Positions 38,631-47,579 of a stretch of 64,000 bases of DNA are shown here, piece after piece. The stretch is from positions 216,816-280,815 of the forward strand of contig JAHPZI010000022.1 of assembly GCA_019058295.1 (NCBI GenBank). The letters are read 5' to 3'. The translations under genes and the position numbers were made by a program. This stretch comes from Promethearchaeota archaeon (lineage in GTDB: Archaea; Asgardarchaeota; Lokiarchaeia; Sigyniarchaeales; SOKP01). The stretch's first letter is position 1. Each line of letters starts with the position of its first letter. The notes under the pieces are model-generated. The model searched no databases, was not told the origin of the DNA, and saw only the letters and a program-made list of their open reading frames with translations.

Positions 38631-39950
38631 TTAGGATCCTCCTGCTGTTGCTTGTTTTAATTTTTCAGGTTCTAAACCTAAAGCCATCAATATTAATTCG
38701 CTTATATCGTAATATTTCAATTTTGAACCACTTTCTTTAATCCCATCTTGCAAATTTGTGGAGCAGAATGGACAAGCAGATACAAGAATATTAGCTCCCG
38801 AATCCTCTGCTTCTTCAATTCTATTTTTAGAAGCTCTAATAGCCATATCTGGAAAGGCAGATTTTACACCAGCTCCCGCTCCACAGCAATAGGAATATTC
38901 CATTATACGCTCCATTTCAACTAATTTTAATCCTGGAATTTTATTTAAAATGTTCCTGGGTGCATCATAAACTCCCCTTGCTCCAATATTTTTCGGTTTT
39001 GGTGGTATATTTATTGATACTAATGGCATTAATTTAAGCTCATCTCCCGCCCATTCTTCATATTGTTCAGCGGTCCTACCTAAATGACAGGGATCATGAT
39101 AGGTAACCGTAATAGGTACTTCAGTTGTAAATTTTAATTTCCCTTCCTCAATTAATTGTTCAAAGAACTCCACAGTATGTAAAACTTCAAAGTTATATTC
39201 TCTATATAAGGGATAATCTACTTTGAACGTATCATAGCACCCAGCACAGCTAAAAATAATGGTTTCAATTCCCTTTGATTCCATGACATCTAAATTTTTA
39301 TTTAGTTGCACTTTAAAAGATTCAACATCTCCAGTTCGGTATACAGGACTCCCACAACAAAACTCATCATCTTTTAAAATATTAAATGGAACTCCTGCAG
39401 CATTCATTATACGTGCTGCAGCTATGGCCATTTCTTTCCTCCTATAAGAAGAAGTGCATCCCACATAATATAATAACTTTGCATCAGGATCAACTTTAAT
39501 ATCTGAAGGTAACCAATCTACTCTTTTTTCATGTGGTTCATTATAAGGATTATTCACTTTTTTCATTGCTTCAGTATAAGCTTTTTGTTGAGGCATAGGA
39601 CCATATCCGTCCTTTACTAATTTTTCGCGAAATCTCATGATGATTTCTAAAGGTTCTAATGTATTCATGTATTTACAAGCAATCGCACAGTTCCCACATT
39701 CAGTACATCTATATACAATATTTAGGAGATCCTCTGATGGTTTTACTCTACCCATTTCATAGGCTAAAGCAAGGATAATTCTCCCCCCACCACTATAAGC
39801 ATGATAATCATATATATCCATAGCAGGACAACATGAAGCGTACTTCTGACTTTTGATCTGGACTTGCGGTATCCACTTACATACGGAGCAACGTAAACAC
39901 ATCTTAATCATCCGTTGGTATTCCTCTTCAGGAAAGTGTTCAGTCGTCAA
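38631..39950 (-). CDS. HdrD/GlcF-like CCG-domain Fe-S oxidoreductase
   Basis: This 439-residue protein has N-terminal CLRCSVC with a following CCPA pair and CTECGNCAIACK, then a first CCG domain (YYVGCTSSYRRKE, EFCCGSPVYRTGD, SCAGCYDTF) and a second (TYHDPCHLGRTAEQY, YCCGAGAGVKSA, ACPFCSTNL). Both domains keep the full cysteine sets for noncubane clusters. It starts with TTG and overlaps the end of the upstream flavoprotein by 11 bases. Its position between two GlcD-like genes makes it the shared electron-transfer subunit. Acceptors could be a quinone, CoM/CoB-like thiols or another iron-sulfur protein. Confidence 0.9.
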   Translation of the reverse strand: MTTEHFPEEEYQRMIKMCLRCSVCKWIPQVQIKSQKYASCCPAMDIYDYHAYSGGGRIILALAYEMGRVKPSEDLLNIVYRCTECGNCAIACKYMNTLEPLEIIMRFREKLVKDGYGPMPQQKAYTEAMKKVNNPYNEPHEKRVDWLPSDIKVDPDAKLLYYVGCTSSYRRKEMAIAAARIMNAAGVPFNILKDDEFCCGSPVYRTGDVESFKVQLNKNLDVMESKGIETIIFSCAGCYDTFKVDYPLYREYNFEVLHTVEFFEQLIEEGKLKFTTEVPITVTYHDPCHLGRTAEQYEEWAGDELKLMPLVSINIPPKPKNIGARGVYDAPRNILNKIPGLKLVEMERIMEYSYCCGAGAGVKSAFPDMAIRASKNRIEEAEDSGANILVSACPFCSTNLQDGIKESGSKLKYYDISELILMALGLEPEKLKQATAGGS

Positions 39951-41397
39951 AACATAGCACCCCCGGATTTAGTATGTTATTAGGATCAAAAATCTTCTTT
40001 ACTTTCTTGAGAGCAGTTATAGTTTCTTCACTATGATTTGCAAAAACTTCCTTTGCCCATAAACTATACGGTCGATTAAAGAAAGCTCCTGCTTCTATTA
40101 GTTTTGAACTTATATCCATAAAGTTTTGTTTTATGTCAGGAATTGCACTTTCATCCCCTGGATCGTAAAATAGATCAAATTCGCAATAATACGAAGTACC
40201 TTGATTAAGAGCTTGAATATATGTCCCAAGATTTTTCTGAGCCATTTTTTCCACGATTGACACAAATTCAGATATTCGTTCAAAATTTGTTATAAAGAAT
40301 ATATCTTGATATGCCCCTTTTAATCTACTTCTCCATGGAAAGGCCGTTGGTTCCTTTAGGGCAGTTAGAATATCTTTCTCGTTAATAGGGCTATTATTAT
40401 TTAAATTATCTTTCTTTAATTCTTGAATAAGATCATTAATGTCATTTTCTTGATAGGAGATCTTGTCATTGGCAAATTTTCCCCGACCTGACAATACATA
40501 AATTAAATTCCATTTTGCTAAGGAATTACTTAACTCTAAGATCTGTGTAGACTCTATCTTTACTAAACAGGCAAGATTTAGATTCTGTAAAATAACAATT
40601 TCATCAGCATAACGATATTTTAATAATATTTGTTGTACATCCAATAAATCTTGAAGATTTTCTGATTGAAGATGAATAACTTTCTGAACTGTGGGTAGCA
40701 GTTCTAATTTCACGGTTGCCCATGTCACAACTCCTATGCTACCTTGTGCACCTTGGATCACTCTATACGGACTAAAATGAGTCGGACCCATTGGGTTGAC
40801 TTGAGCTGCCCCCCTCTTTTGTTGTTGCTTAATCGTTCCCGGTCCTGCTGCCGTTCCAGTTCTGAATAAATCTCCCGTACCGAAAACAACTTCTGTACAT
40901 AGGAGAGGATCAGAACTATCCCAGTGATATCGGGGTATTGTGATGGGTTCCCTTTTGAGCGCTGAAGTTAATACAGATTTATCTGATTCAGGATGTAAGG
41001 GTAATAATAATCTTAGTCCTTTTTCCTTAAGTTTTGGTATCAATTCTCCGAAAGTTACACCGGGTTCTACCATTACAACTCTATTTTTTCTGTCTATACT
41101 TACAATATTTTTCATTTTAGAAAGGTTTAATATAACAGTGTTATCCTTCTTAGGGAGTGTATCACCATGATAACGCACATTAGAACTAGAACTTGTAGGT
41201 ATCACCGAGAATCCTATTGAATTAGCTAATTTTAATATTTCTTCAATTTGCTTACTATTTTTTGGCCACACGACGGATATTGGTATTTTTCCCGAAACAA
41301 AACTACAATCTTCTGAATAAGTTTTTAAGATATCCAGATTATTTGAAGCATTTTTCTTGCCGCAAATATTAACTAAGTTCTGAAAAATATCATTCAT
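39940..41397 (-). CDS. GlcD-like FAD-linked oxidoreductase (operon copy A)
   Basis: This 485-residue flavoprotein opens the minus-strand operon. Its FAD domain contains VVWPKNSKQIEEILKLANS, PTSSSSNVRYHGDTLP, VVMVEPGVTFGELIPKL and GPGTIKQQQKRGAAQVNPMG, which is more like the bacterial FAD-oxidase branch than copy B. It ends with FDPNNILNPGVLCF, the standard signature. It is only moderately similar to copy B, so the two are not recent duplicates and may have different substrates. The 219-base region upstream of its start is A/T-rich with no identifiable gene and presumably holds divergent promoters with the FixC-like gene. Confidence 0.88.
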   Translation of the reverse strand: MNDIFQNLVNICGKKNASNNLDILKTYSEDCSFVSGKIPISVVWPKNSKQIEEILKLANSIGFSVIPTSSSSNVRYHGDTLPKKDNTVILNLSKMKNIVSIDRKNRVVMVEPGVTFGELIPKLKEKGLRLLLPLHPESDKSVLTSALKREPITIPRYHWDSSDPLLCTEVVFGTGDLFRTGTAAGPGTIKQQQKRGAAQVNPMGPTHFSPYRVIQGAQGSIGVVTWATVKLELLPTVQKVIHLQSENLQDLLDVQQILLKYRYADEIVILQNLNLACLVKIESTQILELSNSLAKWNLIYVLSGRGKFANDKISYQENDINDLIQELKKDNLNNNSPINEKDILTALKEPTAFPWRSRLKGAYQDIFFITNFERISEFVSIVEKMAQKNLGTYIQALNQGTSYYCEFDLFYDPGDESAIPDIKQNFMDISSKLIEAGAFFNRPYSLWAKEVFANHSEETITALKKVKKIFDPNNILNPGVLCFDD

Positions 41398-41616
41398 TTG
41401 ACGAAAATACCTTTATTTATTTATAAAATTTAATAGTATAGTTTGATGATTATTATTATTTCTTTAAATTAATAAATAATTTTACTAAAATCTAAAGTAA
41501 TTTAAGGATAAATAATAATTTATTAAAAAGCAAGTTTTATATTTTTAATGAACAATAATTAAACAATTAAATTTTATCAATAAAAAATTAAAAAATCACA
41601 AAGGGAGAAATAAGAT

Positions 41617-43035
41617 TTGAAAGAATATGATATTGTTATTGTAGGTGGTGGTCCAGGAGGTTCAATGGCTGCAAAAGTTGCTGCTGAAAAAGGTTTAAAA
41701 ACTATTTTCTTCGAAAGAGGTCGGAAACCAGGAGAGAAAAATTCTTCTGGATGTGGGTTGGGTCCGAGAATGTGGAGATCATGGCCTAATATGATGAAAA
41801 CTTTAACAGAAGATAAATGTCCTTCATTACGAGCGGGTAGGTTTGCTCGTAATTATTTAGTAGATAAAAAAGGCGAAGTCTCTGCAATGATATTAGCAAG
41901 ACCTACTGAATCAGTTGCTTACGAACCTGCAAAAAGCTTCATCACTATGAATTGTTATCGTAGTGAATTTGATCCGTGGATTGCAGACTTAGCTACTAAT
42001 GCTGGTGCAGAACTCAAATGTTCTTTACTTATAAAAGGACTTATTAAGGAAAATGGAACTGTAAAAGGAGTAATTGATGAAAAGGGAGAAAAATATATGG
42101 CACCGATTGTTATCGGAGCAGATGGCGCCGTTTCTATGGTTGCAAAGCAATCCGGACTACGTGATAAATGGTATCATGATCATATCACATTAGTTCCTCA
42201 GTATGACTTTTATGCTCCTAGAGAGAAAATCGACCTAATCATGCATGAAGAGGCATTAGCTATATGGTGGATGGCAGGTGGGATTCCAAGCGCTTATCAA
42301 GTCTTTTTTGGAGACGGTTTTCATGTTGGCTTAGGTAATTGGATGCACTCCTGGGAGAGGAATCCGCTATATTATCTAAATTACGTAGTTAACCTTAAAC
42401 ATTTCCAGCGCACCATTAAAATGCTAGATGCAAAGCCAAGGGAAGTTCAAGCACATTTATTACCTTGGATGCCTTACCCAGAAAAAACCTATGCGAATGG
42501 TGTGATGCTGATAGGTGATGCTGCAGGCTTTCCATGTCCTCTTGAAGCAGAAGGAATATTTCCAGCTATGGAAAGCGCAGAGATTGCAGTAGAAGTTGCT
42601 GCAGAAGCAATCGCAGAAGGAGACTATTCTGAAAATAAATTAAAAGAATATGAGAGGCGATGGCAGGAAGAATCTAGCATCGGGACAGAATTTGAAGCTG
42701 GTCCTGAATTATGGAGTGTGTGGAAGGCTCTTCCATTCAATGCTAAGAATATGGACTGGTTTATTCCTATGGTGAGTGAAGCATTGACAGGAATTTTTGA
42801 TTGGTCAGAACCACATAAAGTACGCATAAGACAAATAATAGCTCATGTTAAGAAATATTTGCCCCAAGCAATGCCAACATTGATGAGTGAACTTGTTCCC
42901 TTATTTACAAAAGCATTAGAGGATGATATGGGTAAGTTAATGGACCCTGCAATCATGCCTACCTTAATAAATTCACTTCCAAAACTAATGTCATTAATGC
43001 CAGATAAAAAGAAAAAAAGGAGGAGACGAAAGTGA
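41617..43035 (+). CDS. FixC/ETF-QO-like flavoprotein (geranylgeranyl-reductase family)
   Basis: This 472-residue FAD protein starts with the dinucleotide motif DIVIVGGGPGGSMAAKVAAEKG, followed by GEKNSSGCGLGPRMW. The second FAD motif is VMLIGDAAGFPCPLEAEGIFPAMES, typical of FixC and ETF-quinone oxidoreductases. The TTG start at 41617 is chosen because the FAD motif begins six residues later and GGGAG lies about ten bases upstream. The 92-residue FixX-like ferredoxin overlaps its stop. Together they resemble the membrane-bound unit that takes electrons from an electron-transfer flavoprotein. The C-terminal about 100 residues end with KKKKRRRRK. Confidence 0.85.
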   Translation: MKEYDIVIVGGGPGGSMAAKVAAEKGLKTIFFERGRKPGEKNSSGCGLGPRMWRSWPNMMKTLTEDKCPSLRAGRFARNYLVDKKGEVSAMILARPTESVAYEPAKSFITMNCYRSEFDPWIADLATNAGAELKCSLLIKGLIKENGTVKGVIDEKGEKYMAPIVIGADGAVSMVAKQSGLRDKWYHDHITLVPQYDFYAPREKIDLIMHEEALAIWWMAGGIPSAYQVFFGDGFHVGLGNWMHSWERNPLYYLNYVVNLKHFQRTIKMLDAKPREVQAHLLPWMPYPEKTYANGVMLIGDAAGFPCPLEAEGIFPAMESAEIAVEVAAEAIAEGDYSENKLKEYERRWQEESSIGTEFEAGPELWSVWKALPFNAKNMDWFIPMVSEALTGIFDWSEPHKVRIRQIIAHVKKYLPQAMPTLMSELVPLFTKALEDDMGKLMDPAIMPTLINSLPKLMSLMPDKKKKRRRRK

Positions 43036-43310
43036 ACATTAATGATTTCGATCTAAAAAGTATCTCAACACATATAGAGGGTACAGAAGATTTCATTTCT
43101 ATTGATAATGATAAATGTAACCTTTGCAATCGATGCTTAGTCATTTGTATCATGAATCTTTGGAAGAAACGAGAAGGAAAAATTGTCTTAGCTGAGGATT
43201 ATAAGCAAAAATGTGTAGAATGTGCTGCATGTTATCAAGTTTGTGAACCAGGTGCAATTAATTTTCAATATCCTGCCGGAGGAACCGGCGTAGTTTTTGA
43301 GCAAGGATAA
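43032..43310 (+). CDS. FixX-like ferredoxin
   Basis: This 92-residue protein has two cluster motifs, Cys29/32/35/39 (CNLCNRCLVIC) and Cys61/64/67/71 (CVECAACYQVC), and ends with FQYPAGGTGVVFEQG. That ending matches FixX-type ferredoxins that pair with FixC/ETF-QO. The GTG start overlaps the stop of the upstream flavoprotein by four bases, with GGAGGAGA before it. The eight cysteines allow two [4Fe-4S] clusters. It would pass electrons between the FixC-like protein and its donor or acceptor. Confidence 0.88.
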   Translation: MNINDFDLKSISTHIEGTEDFISIDNDKCNLCNRCLVICIMNLWKKREGKIVLAEDYKQKCVECAACYQVCEPGAINFQYPAGGTGVVFEQG

Positions 43311-43327
43311 AACTAAGATATTTAATC

Positions 43328-43349
43328 TTTTTTTTAAAAATTTTTTTTT
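43328..43349 (+). terminator. T-rich terminator candidate
   Basis: Two T-runs (eight and nine bases) separated by a short A-run follow the FixX-like gene. The arrangement may also form a small stem. It probably separates this operon from the acyl-CoA dehydrogenase gene. Confidence 0.4.
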
Positions 43350-43406
43350 AGAATTCATTATTTAATTAGAATAGTATTAAAAATAGAAATAGAGTTGAGT
43401 TTAAGA

Positions 43407-44603
43407 ATGCAAAGTATGTTTTCAAATTTAAGTGAAGCGGATTTAGCAATAAAGGCCGAAGCTGAGGAGTATGCATTAAATGAAATTGCGCCATATGTTA
43501 ATGATATTGATCTAGGAAAAAAGGAGATATGGGATGTAATTAGACCATTGGGCAAAAAGGGGTTAATCGGAGTTACATTTCCAAAGAGGTTCGGGGGTCG
43601 TGCGGGTTCATTTTTACAGGAGTTATTAGTGTCTGAAGTTATTTCTTATCATAGTTTACCGATTGACATGAGTCGATTGTCATCCTCATATCCAGCGCTT
43701 TTAATTCGTATGTTTGGTAAAACAAAAATATTACGTAAATATATGGATCCCCTATTAAAAGGTGAGAAAATAGGATGTTTTTGTTTTACTGAACCAGATG
43801 CTGGAAGCGACTTATCTAGAATGAAAACAATATATAAAAAAGACGATTTGAACGATGAATTCATTTTAACTGGTGAAAAAAGATTTATTACTAATGGAAG
43901 TATAGCTGATACTCTTGTAGTCTATGGTCGAAATGGAGCGTTTATAGTAGAATCTGATTGGGAAGGATTTGAAGTTATTGAAGAGTATCAAATGATGGGC
44001 CTTCACGGATTACATTTAGGGCATATGAAATTCAATAATGTTAGAGTCCCTAAAGAAAACCTTCTTTTTTACAAGGAAATAAAACCAACATCAGATGGTA
44101 CAAAAAGAATGGGTAAAACTTCTGCAATTTCGAGTATGCAAGTTATGTTGGCCCCCGAGAGGGTAGCAGTGTCTGTCCAAGTAATGGGTGTTGCTAAAAG
44201 AGCAATAGATGTAGCTATCCAATATTCTCAAGAAAGGGTTCAATTTAAAAGACCTATATGCGAATTTGAAGGTATTAGTTTCAAAATTGCTGAAATGGTT
44301 ACAAATTTTGAAGCCGGGAAAGCTTTATTAGAGAAATCGGTAAATCATATGGAAGATGGAAATTTAGCTGCTATGGCTAAACTTTTTGTGTGTACGAATG
44401 CATTTAAAATATGCGATGATGCAATTCAGGTTTTAGGAGGAATTGGATATACAAATAAATATCCAGTCGAAAGATGTGCACGAGATGTGAGACTTATGAG
44501 AATAGGGGCAGGTACCGACGAAGTTATGAAATATATTATTCAAAAAGGAATTTATAGGAAAACTGAATCTTTAGAACCTTTAGAAAAAAGAAAGATGTTT
44601 TAA
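43407..44603 (+). CDS. Acyl-CoA dehydrogenase family protein
   Basis: This 398-residue flavoenzyme should form a trans-2-enoyl-CoA from an acyl-CoA. It contains CFCFTEPDAGSDLSRMKT (FAD site), GEKRFITNGSIADTLVV, and the C-terminal QVLGGIGYTNKYPVERCARD with RLMRIGAGTDEVMKYII. The Glu expected just before GT in medium-chain enzymes is Ala, but a Glu in LAPERVAVSVQVMGVA (near residue 250) occupies the site used by isovaleryl- and long-chain-type enzymes. The ATG at 43407 is preferred over a TTG at 43395. It lies next to the FixCX-like pair and an acyl-CoA ligase. The required electron-transfer flavoprotein is not encoded in the window. Confidence 0.9.
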   Translation: MQSMFSNLSEADLAIKAEAEEYALNEIAPYVNDIDLGKKEIWDVIRPLGKKGLIGVTFPKRFGGRAGSFLQELLVSEVISYHSLPIDMSRLSSSYPALLIRMFGKTKILRKYMDPLLKGEKIGCFCFTEPDAGSDLSRMKTIYKKDDLNDEFILTGEKRFITNGSIADTLVVYGRNGAFIVESDWEGFEVIEEYQMMGLHGLHLGHMKFNNVRVPKENLLFYKEIKPTSDGTKRMGKTSAISSMQVMLAPERVAVSVQVMGVAKRAIDVAIQYSQERVQFKRPICEFEGISFKIAEMVTNFEAGKALLEKSVNHMEDGNLAAMAKLFVCTNAFKICDDAIQVLGGIGYTNKYPVERCARDVRLMRIGAGTDEVMKYIIQKGIYRKTESLEPLEKRKMF

Positions 44604-46219
44604 TGGATTAGTCGTTCTTGTTCTTTCCAAAATTCATCTTTTAACTTTCTTTTTAAAATTTTTCCCTGTGCACTGACTGGCAAATCATCTCTAAATATTA
44701 CTTTTTTTGGTTTTTTATAGCCAGCAAGATGTTCCCCACAATAATGTATTATTTGTTCTCCTTTTAAATTAGCTCCCTCTTTTGGGACAATTAAAGCCAC
44801 TACTGCCTCGCCCCATTTTTTATCTGGCATGCCTATCACTGCACACATTTTAACACCATCAATTTGATAAATAACATTTTCAATTTCTTTAGGATATATA
44901 TTTTCTCCGCCGCTAACAATCATATCTTTTGCCCTATCTGTTAAGAATAAGTAATCTTTGCCGTTAATTTCTTTTAAATATCCAACATCCCCTGTAAATA
45001 GCCAATTCTTCCCGTCAATTTCTCGAATAGTTTTTTGCGTTAGATTTTTTTTATTCCAATATCCTCTCATAATAGATTTTCCCGATGCAATAACTTCACC
45101 AATTTCACCTTTAGGAAGGAACGTTCCATTTTTCCAAATTTCAACTTCAGTACCAATTTGAGGGCACCCACCACTTTTTAAAATCTCAGGAAAACTTTTT
45201 GCTAATTCATGATCTTCAGAAGTTAATTGAGTAATAACAGGTGAATATTCTGTTTGCCCATATGCTTGACGAAATTTTGTATTAGATAAAAGTTTCATTG
45301 CTCTTGATAAAACAGTGGGAGATATCGGTGCAGCTCCATAAGTTAATTCTTTAAGGCTATTAAGATCGTACTTTTTAGCTTCTTCAGAATCCAAATATTC
45401 TACCAAGCTAATAATATTCGTTGGAACACATACAATATGATTGATTTTATATTTATCTATCGATTGTACTATTTTATTGGCCTTAAATCCTTTATGTAAG
45501 TAAATGGTATAATTCATGAATGAAGCCATTAGAAAGACTAACATCGCTGCCAAGTGAAATATGGGAATAGGAATAAGAATACTATGTTCAAGCATTTCTA
45601 ATCCATTTTCTATATTAGAACCCTCGTGTATTGATTCAATTACCGATTGACCACTACACATTATATTATTAAAAAGTCCTTCATGAGTTAGCATAACTCC
45701 TTTTGGAAATCCCGTAGTTCCTCCAGTATATGCAATAAAAACAGTGTCTGTTTCATATACTTTTTTAGGAGGTTTAATTCTTTTTCCTTCAAATGGTATT
45801 TGACAAAGCTTATCAAATTGTTGCTCAGAAATAAATTCTCTGATGGAAGGACATTTCTTCTTATAATAACTTATATCATCTTTAAATTTATTTCCATAAA
45901 TTAATATAACGGGTTTAGAATCATTAATACAATATTCTAACTCCTTTTTAGCCATAAAAAAATTTAAGGGTACAATGATTGCCGAAGTTCTGGGGATTGA
46001 ATAATATGCTACACAAATCTCTATACTATTTTCTAATAATAGTGCTATTCTATCTCCAGGATTAATTTTAAAATCGTTTATAACATAATTTGCGAAATTA
46101 TTACATCTTTGATCATATACTCCATAAGTAATGCTTTTTTCACCTGCCATTACATCAACAAGAGCAACTTTATCAGGTACCTTTCTTGCGCCCTTCCTAA
46201 CAATATAATCTAATTGCAT
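44600..46219 (-). CDS. Acyl-CoA ligase (AMP-forming)
   Basis: This 539-residue ANL enzyme carries intact motifs: A3 YTGGTTGFPKGVMLTHEG (about 167-184), A5 YGQTEYSPV, A7 FTGDVGYLKE, A8 DRAKDMIVSGGENIYPKEIE and A10 LPVSAQGKILKRKLK with the catalytic Lys. It lies closest to generic fatty-acid or long-chain CoA ligases. Its end overlaps the acyl-CoA dehydrogenase stop by four bases in convergent orientation, so the two genes are packed tail to tail. Unlike the ligases at 6 and 4232 it has the normal A10 Gly-Lys. The substrate is unknown. Confidence 0.9.
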   Translation of the reverse strand: MQLDYIVRKGARKVPDKVALVDVMAGEKSITYGVYDQRCNNFANYVINDFKINPGDRIALLLENSIEICVAYYSIPRTSAIIVPLNFFMAKKELEYCINDSKPVILIYGNKFKDDISYYKKKCPSIREFISEQQFDKLCQIPFEGKRIKPPKKVYETDTVFIAYTGGTTGFPKGVMLTHEGLFNNIMCSGQSVIESIHEGSNIENGLEMLEHSILIPIPIFHLAAMLVFLMASFMNYTIYLHKGFKANKIVQSIDKYKINHIVCVPTNIISLVEYLDSEEAKKYDLNSLKELTYGAAPISPTVLSRAMKLLSNTKFRQAYGQTEYSPVITQLTSEDHELAKSFPEILKSGGCPQIGTEVEIWKNGTFLPKGEIGEVIASGKSIMRGYWNKKNLTQKTIREIDGKNWLFTGDVGYLKEINGKDYLFLTDRAKDMIVSGGENIYPKEIENVIYQIDGVKMCAVIGMPDKKWGEAVVALIVPKEGANLKGEQIIHYCGEHLAGYKKPKKVIFRDDLPVSAQGKILKRKLKDEFWKEQERLIH

Positions 46220-46339
46220 TTATCTCATAATTAAATATTTTATATGATATATTAAACAATGAAAATTTATTTTCTATACTTTTAAATTTTTCATTAAAAC
46301 TTAAAATACGTATTAATAATGATTTAAACTTATATAATT

Positions 46340-47497
46340 TCAAGCAAAATTTAGAGGATATTTACGGTACTTTTCAATAGCAGATCTCATTGCTAGAACA
46401 TTTTCCCAGGGCATATTTAAAATGTTATGACTTGGGCCAACGAAGTATCCCCCGTCTGGAGCGGCTGTTTTAATTCCTCTTTTAACCTCTTCTTCAACTT
46501 CTTTAACTGTTCCAAAATTAAGAACCCTAGAGGAATCTAATCCCCCTAGTAAGCATAAACGATCTCCTAAAGTTTCTTTTATATGTGCTAAATCGACGCC
46601 AGCTGCGGGTTCAAGAGCTTGAATGCCATTTAATCCCGCATCAACCATATCAGGCAAAAACTCATCTATTTTTCCACATGAATGCTGTATAACTAACATT
46701 CCACGTTTTCTACATGCCTGATAAATTTTTTTATAATAAGGAAGTATAAATTCTCTTAAATGTTTGAGCGAAAAAATAGTCTGCCCTTTATACCCTAAAT
46801 CATCAAACATCCATACAATTTCTACTCCCGCTTCGTCTAATCGCTTAATAATTTCAACATTAGTCTTAGCATATTCTGACATTACTTCATGAATAAAGTG
46901 TGGATTTTTTCGCATATGATAGGCAACCCTTGTAATAGTCATCCCTTCAAAAAGAGACTCGAGAGGTGCTATGGCAAGCGGTGCCAAAGGATAAAGATAG
47001 GGTGAAAGTGCTTCGACATAAGCCTCCCAGATTCGTGGAGAATAATTAAGTCTATCATTAATTAATTCTGAAGGCCTTCCATATTTATCCCAGTAGAAAT
47101 GCAGAATTTCAGGGGAAGTAAAATAACCATCAATATACCAGGAATAATCTAAGCCAGTTTCAACTTGTTTTACATTCTTAAATAATCTTCCACTAATAAT
47201 TTCTAATCGGCAATCAGGATATTCTGGAGGAGCCTTTCTAAGTCTTTGTTTTACTTTGTTATAACCCCAAGGATCCATAGGATTAGCATCTACATTCCAA
47301 AATCTCTGTTCTGTTATTAAATATTTAATATTAGTAGCCTTAACCCAAGTAGCGCACTCCTTTTTCTCTTCAGAGTCTTTAAAGGCCAAAAAGGATTTTG
47401 CAGTACGTTCAAAACCCAAAGTAAAAATAGGAACTACGTCAGGTTCTCCATCAAGCTCAACTGTCCGAAATACCCGTTCTCTTTTTGATAGGCTCAT
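46340..47497 (-). CDS. URO-D/MtaA-superfamily protein (methyltransferase-like), paralog 1
   Basis: This 385-residue TIM-barrel protein belongs to the uroporphyrinogen-decarboxylase superfamily, which includes the corrinoid methyltransferases MtaA, MtbA and CmuA. The His-x-Cys metal motif appears as VIQHSCGKIDEFL. The downstream GPSHNILNMPWENVLAMRSAI has His where MtaA has its third zinc Cys. The segment NGIQALEPAAGVDLAHIKE is shared with its neighbour. It is unlikely to be a true heme enzyme, given two adjacent corrinoid-protein genes. It could transfer methyl groups between a corrinoid and a thiol or other acceptor. About 55-60% of residues match the next gene by eye. Confidence 0.82.
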   Translation of the reverse strand: MSLSKRERVFRTVELDGEPDVVPIFTLGFERTAKSFLAFKDSEEKKECATWVKATNIKYLITEQRFWNVDANPMDPWGYNKVKQRLRKAPPEYPDCRLEIISGRLFKNVKQVETGLDYSWYIDGYFTSPEILHFYWDKYGRPSELINDRLNYSPRIWEAYVEALSPYLYPLAPLAIAPLESLFEGMTITRVAYHMRKNPHFIHEVMSEYAKTNVEIIKRLDEAGVEIVWMFDDLGYKGQTIFSLKHLREFILPYYKKIYQACRKRGMLVIQHSCGKIDEFLPDMVDAGLNGIQALEPAAGVDLAHIKETLGDRLCLLGGLDSSRVLNFGTVKEVEEEVKRGIKTAAPDGGYFVGPSHNILNMPWENVLAMRSAIEKYRKYPLNFA

Positions 47498-47579
47498 AAT
47501 AAAAGATTGAATTTATTGATTAAAAAAATTTTCATTTTAATCTTTCAAGAAATTAAATTACTGTTAGTATTTTTTACCC

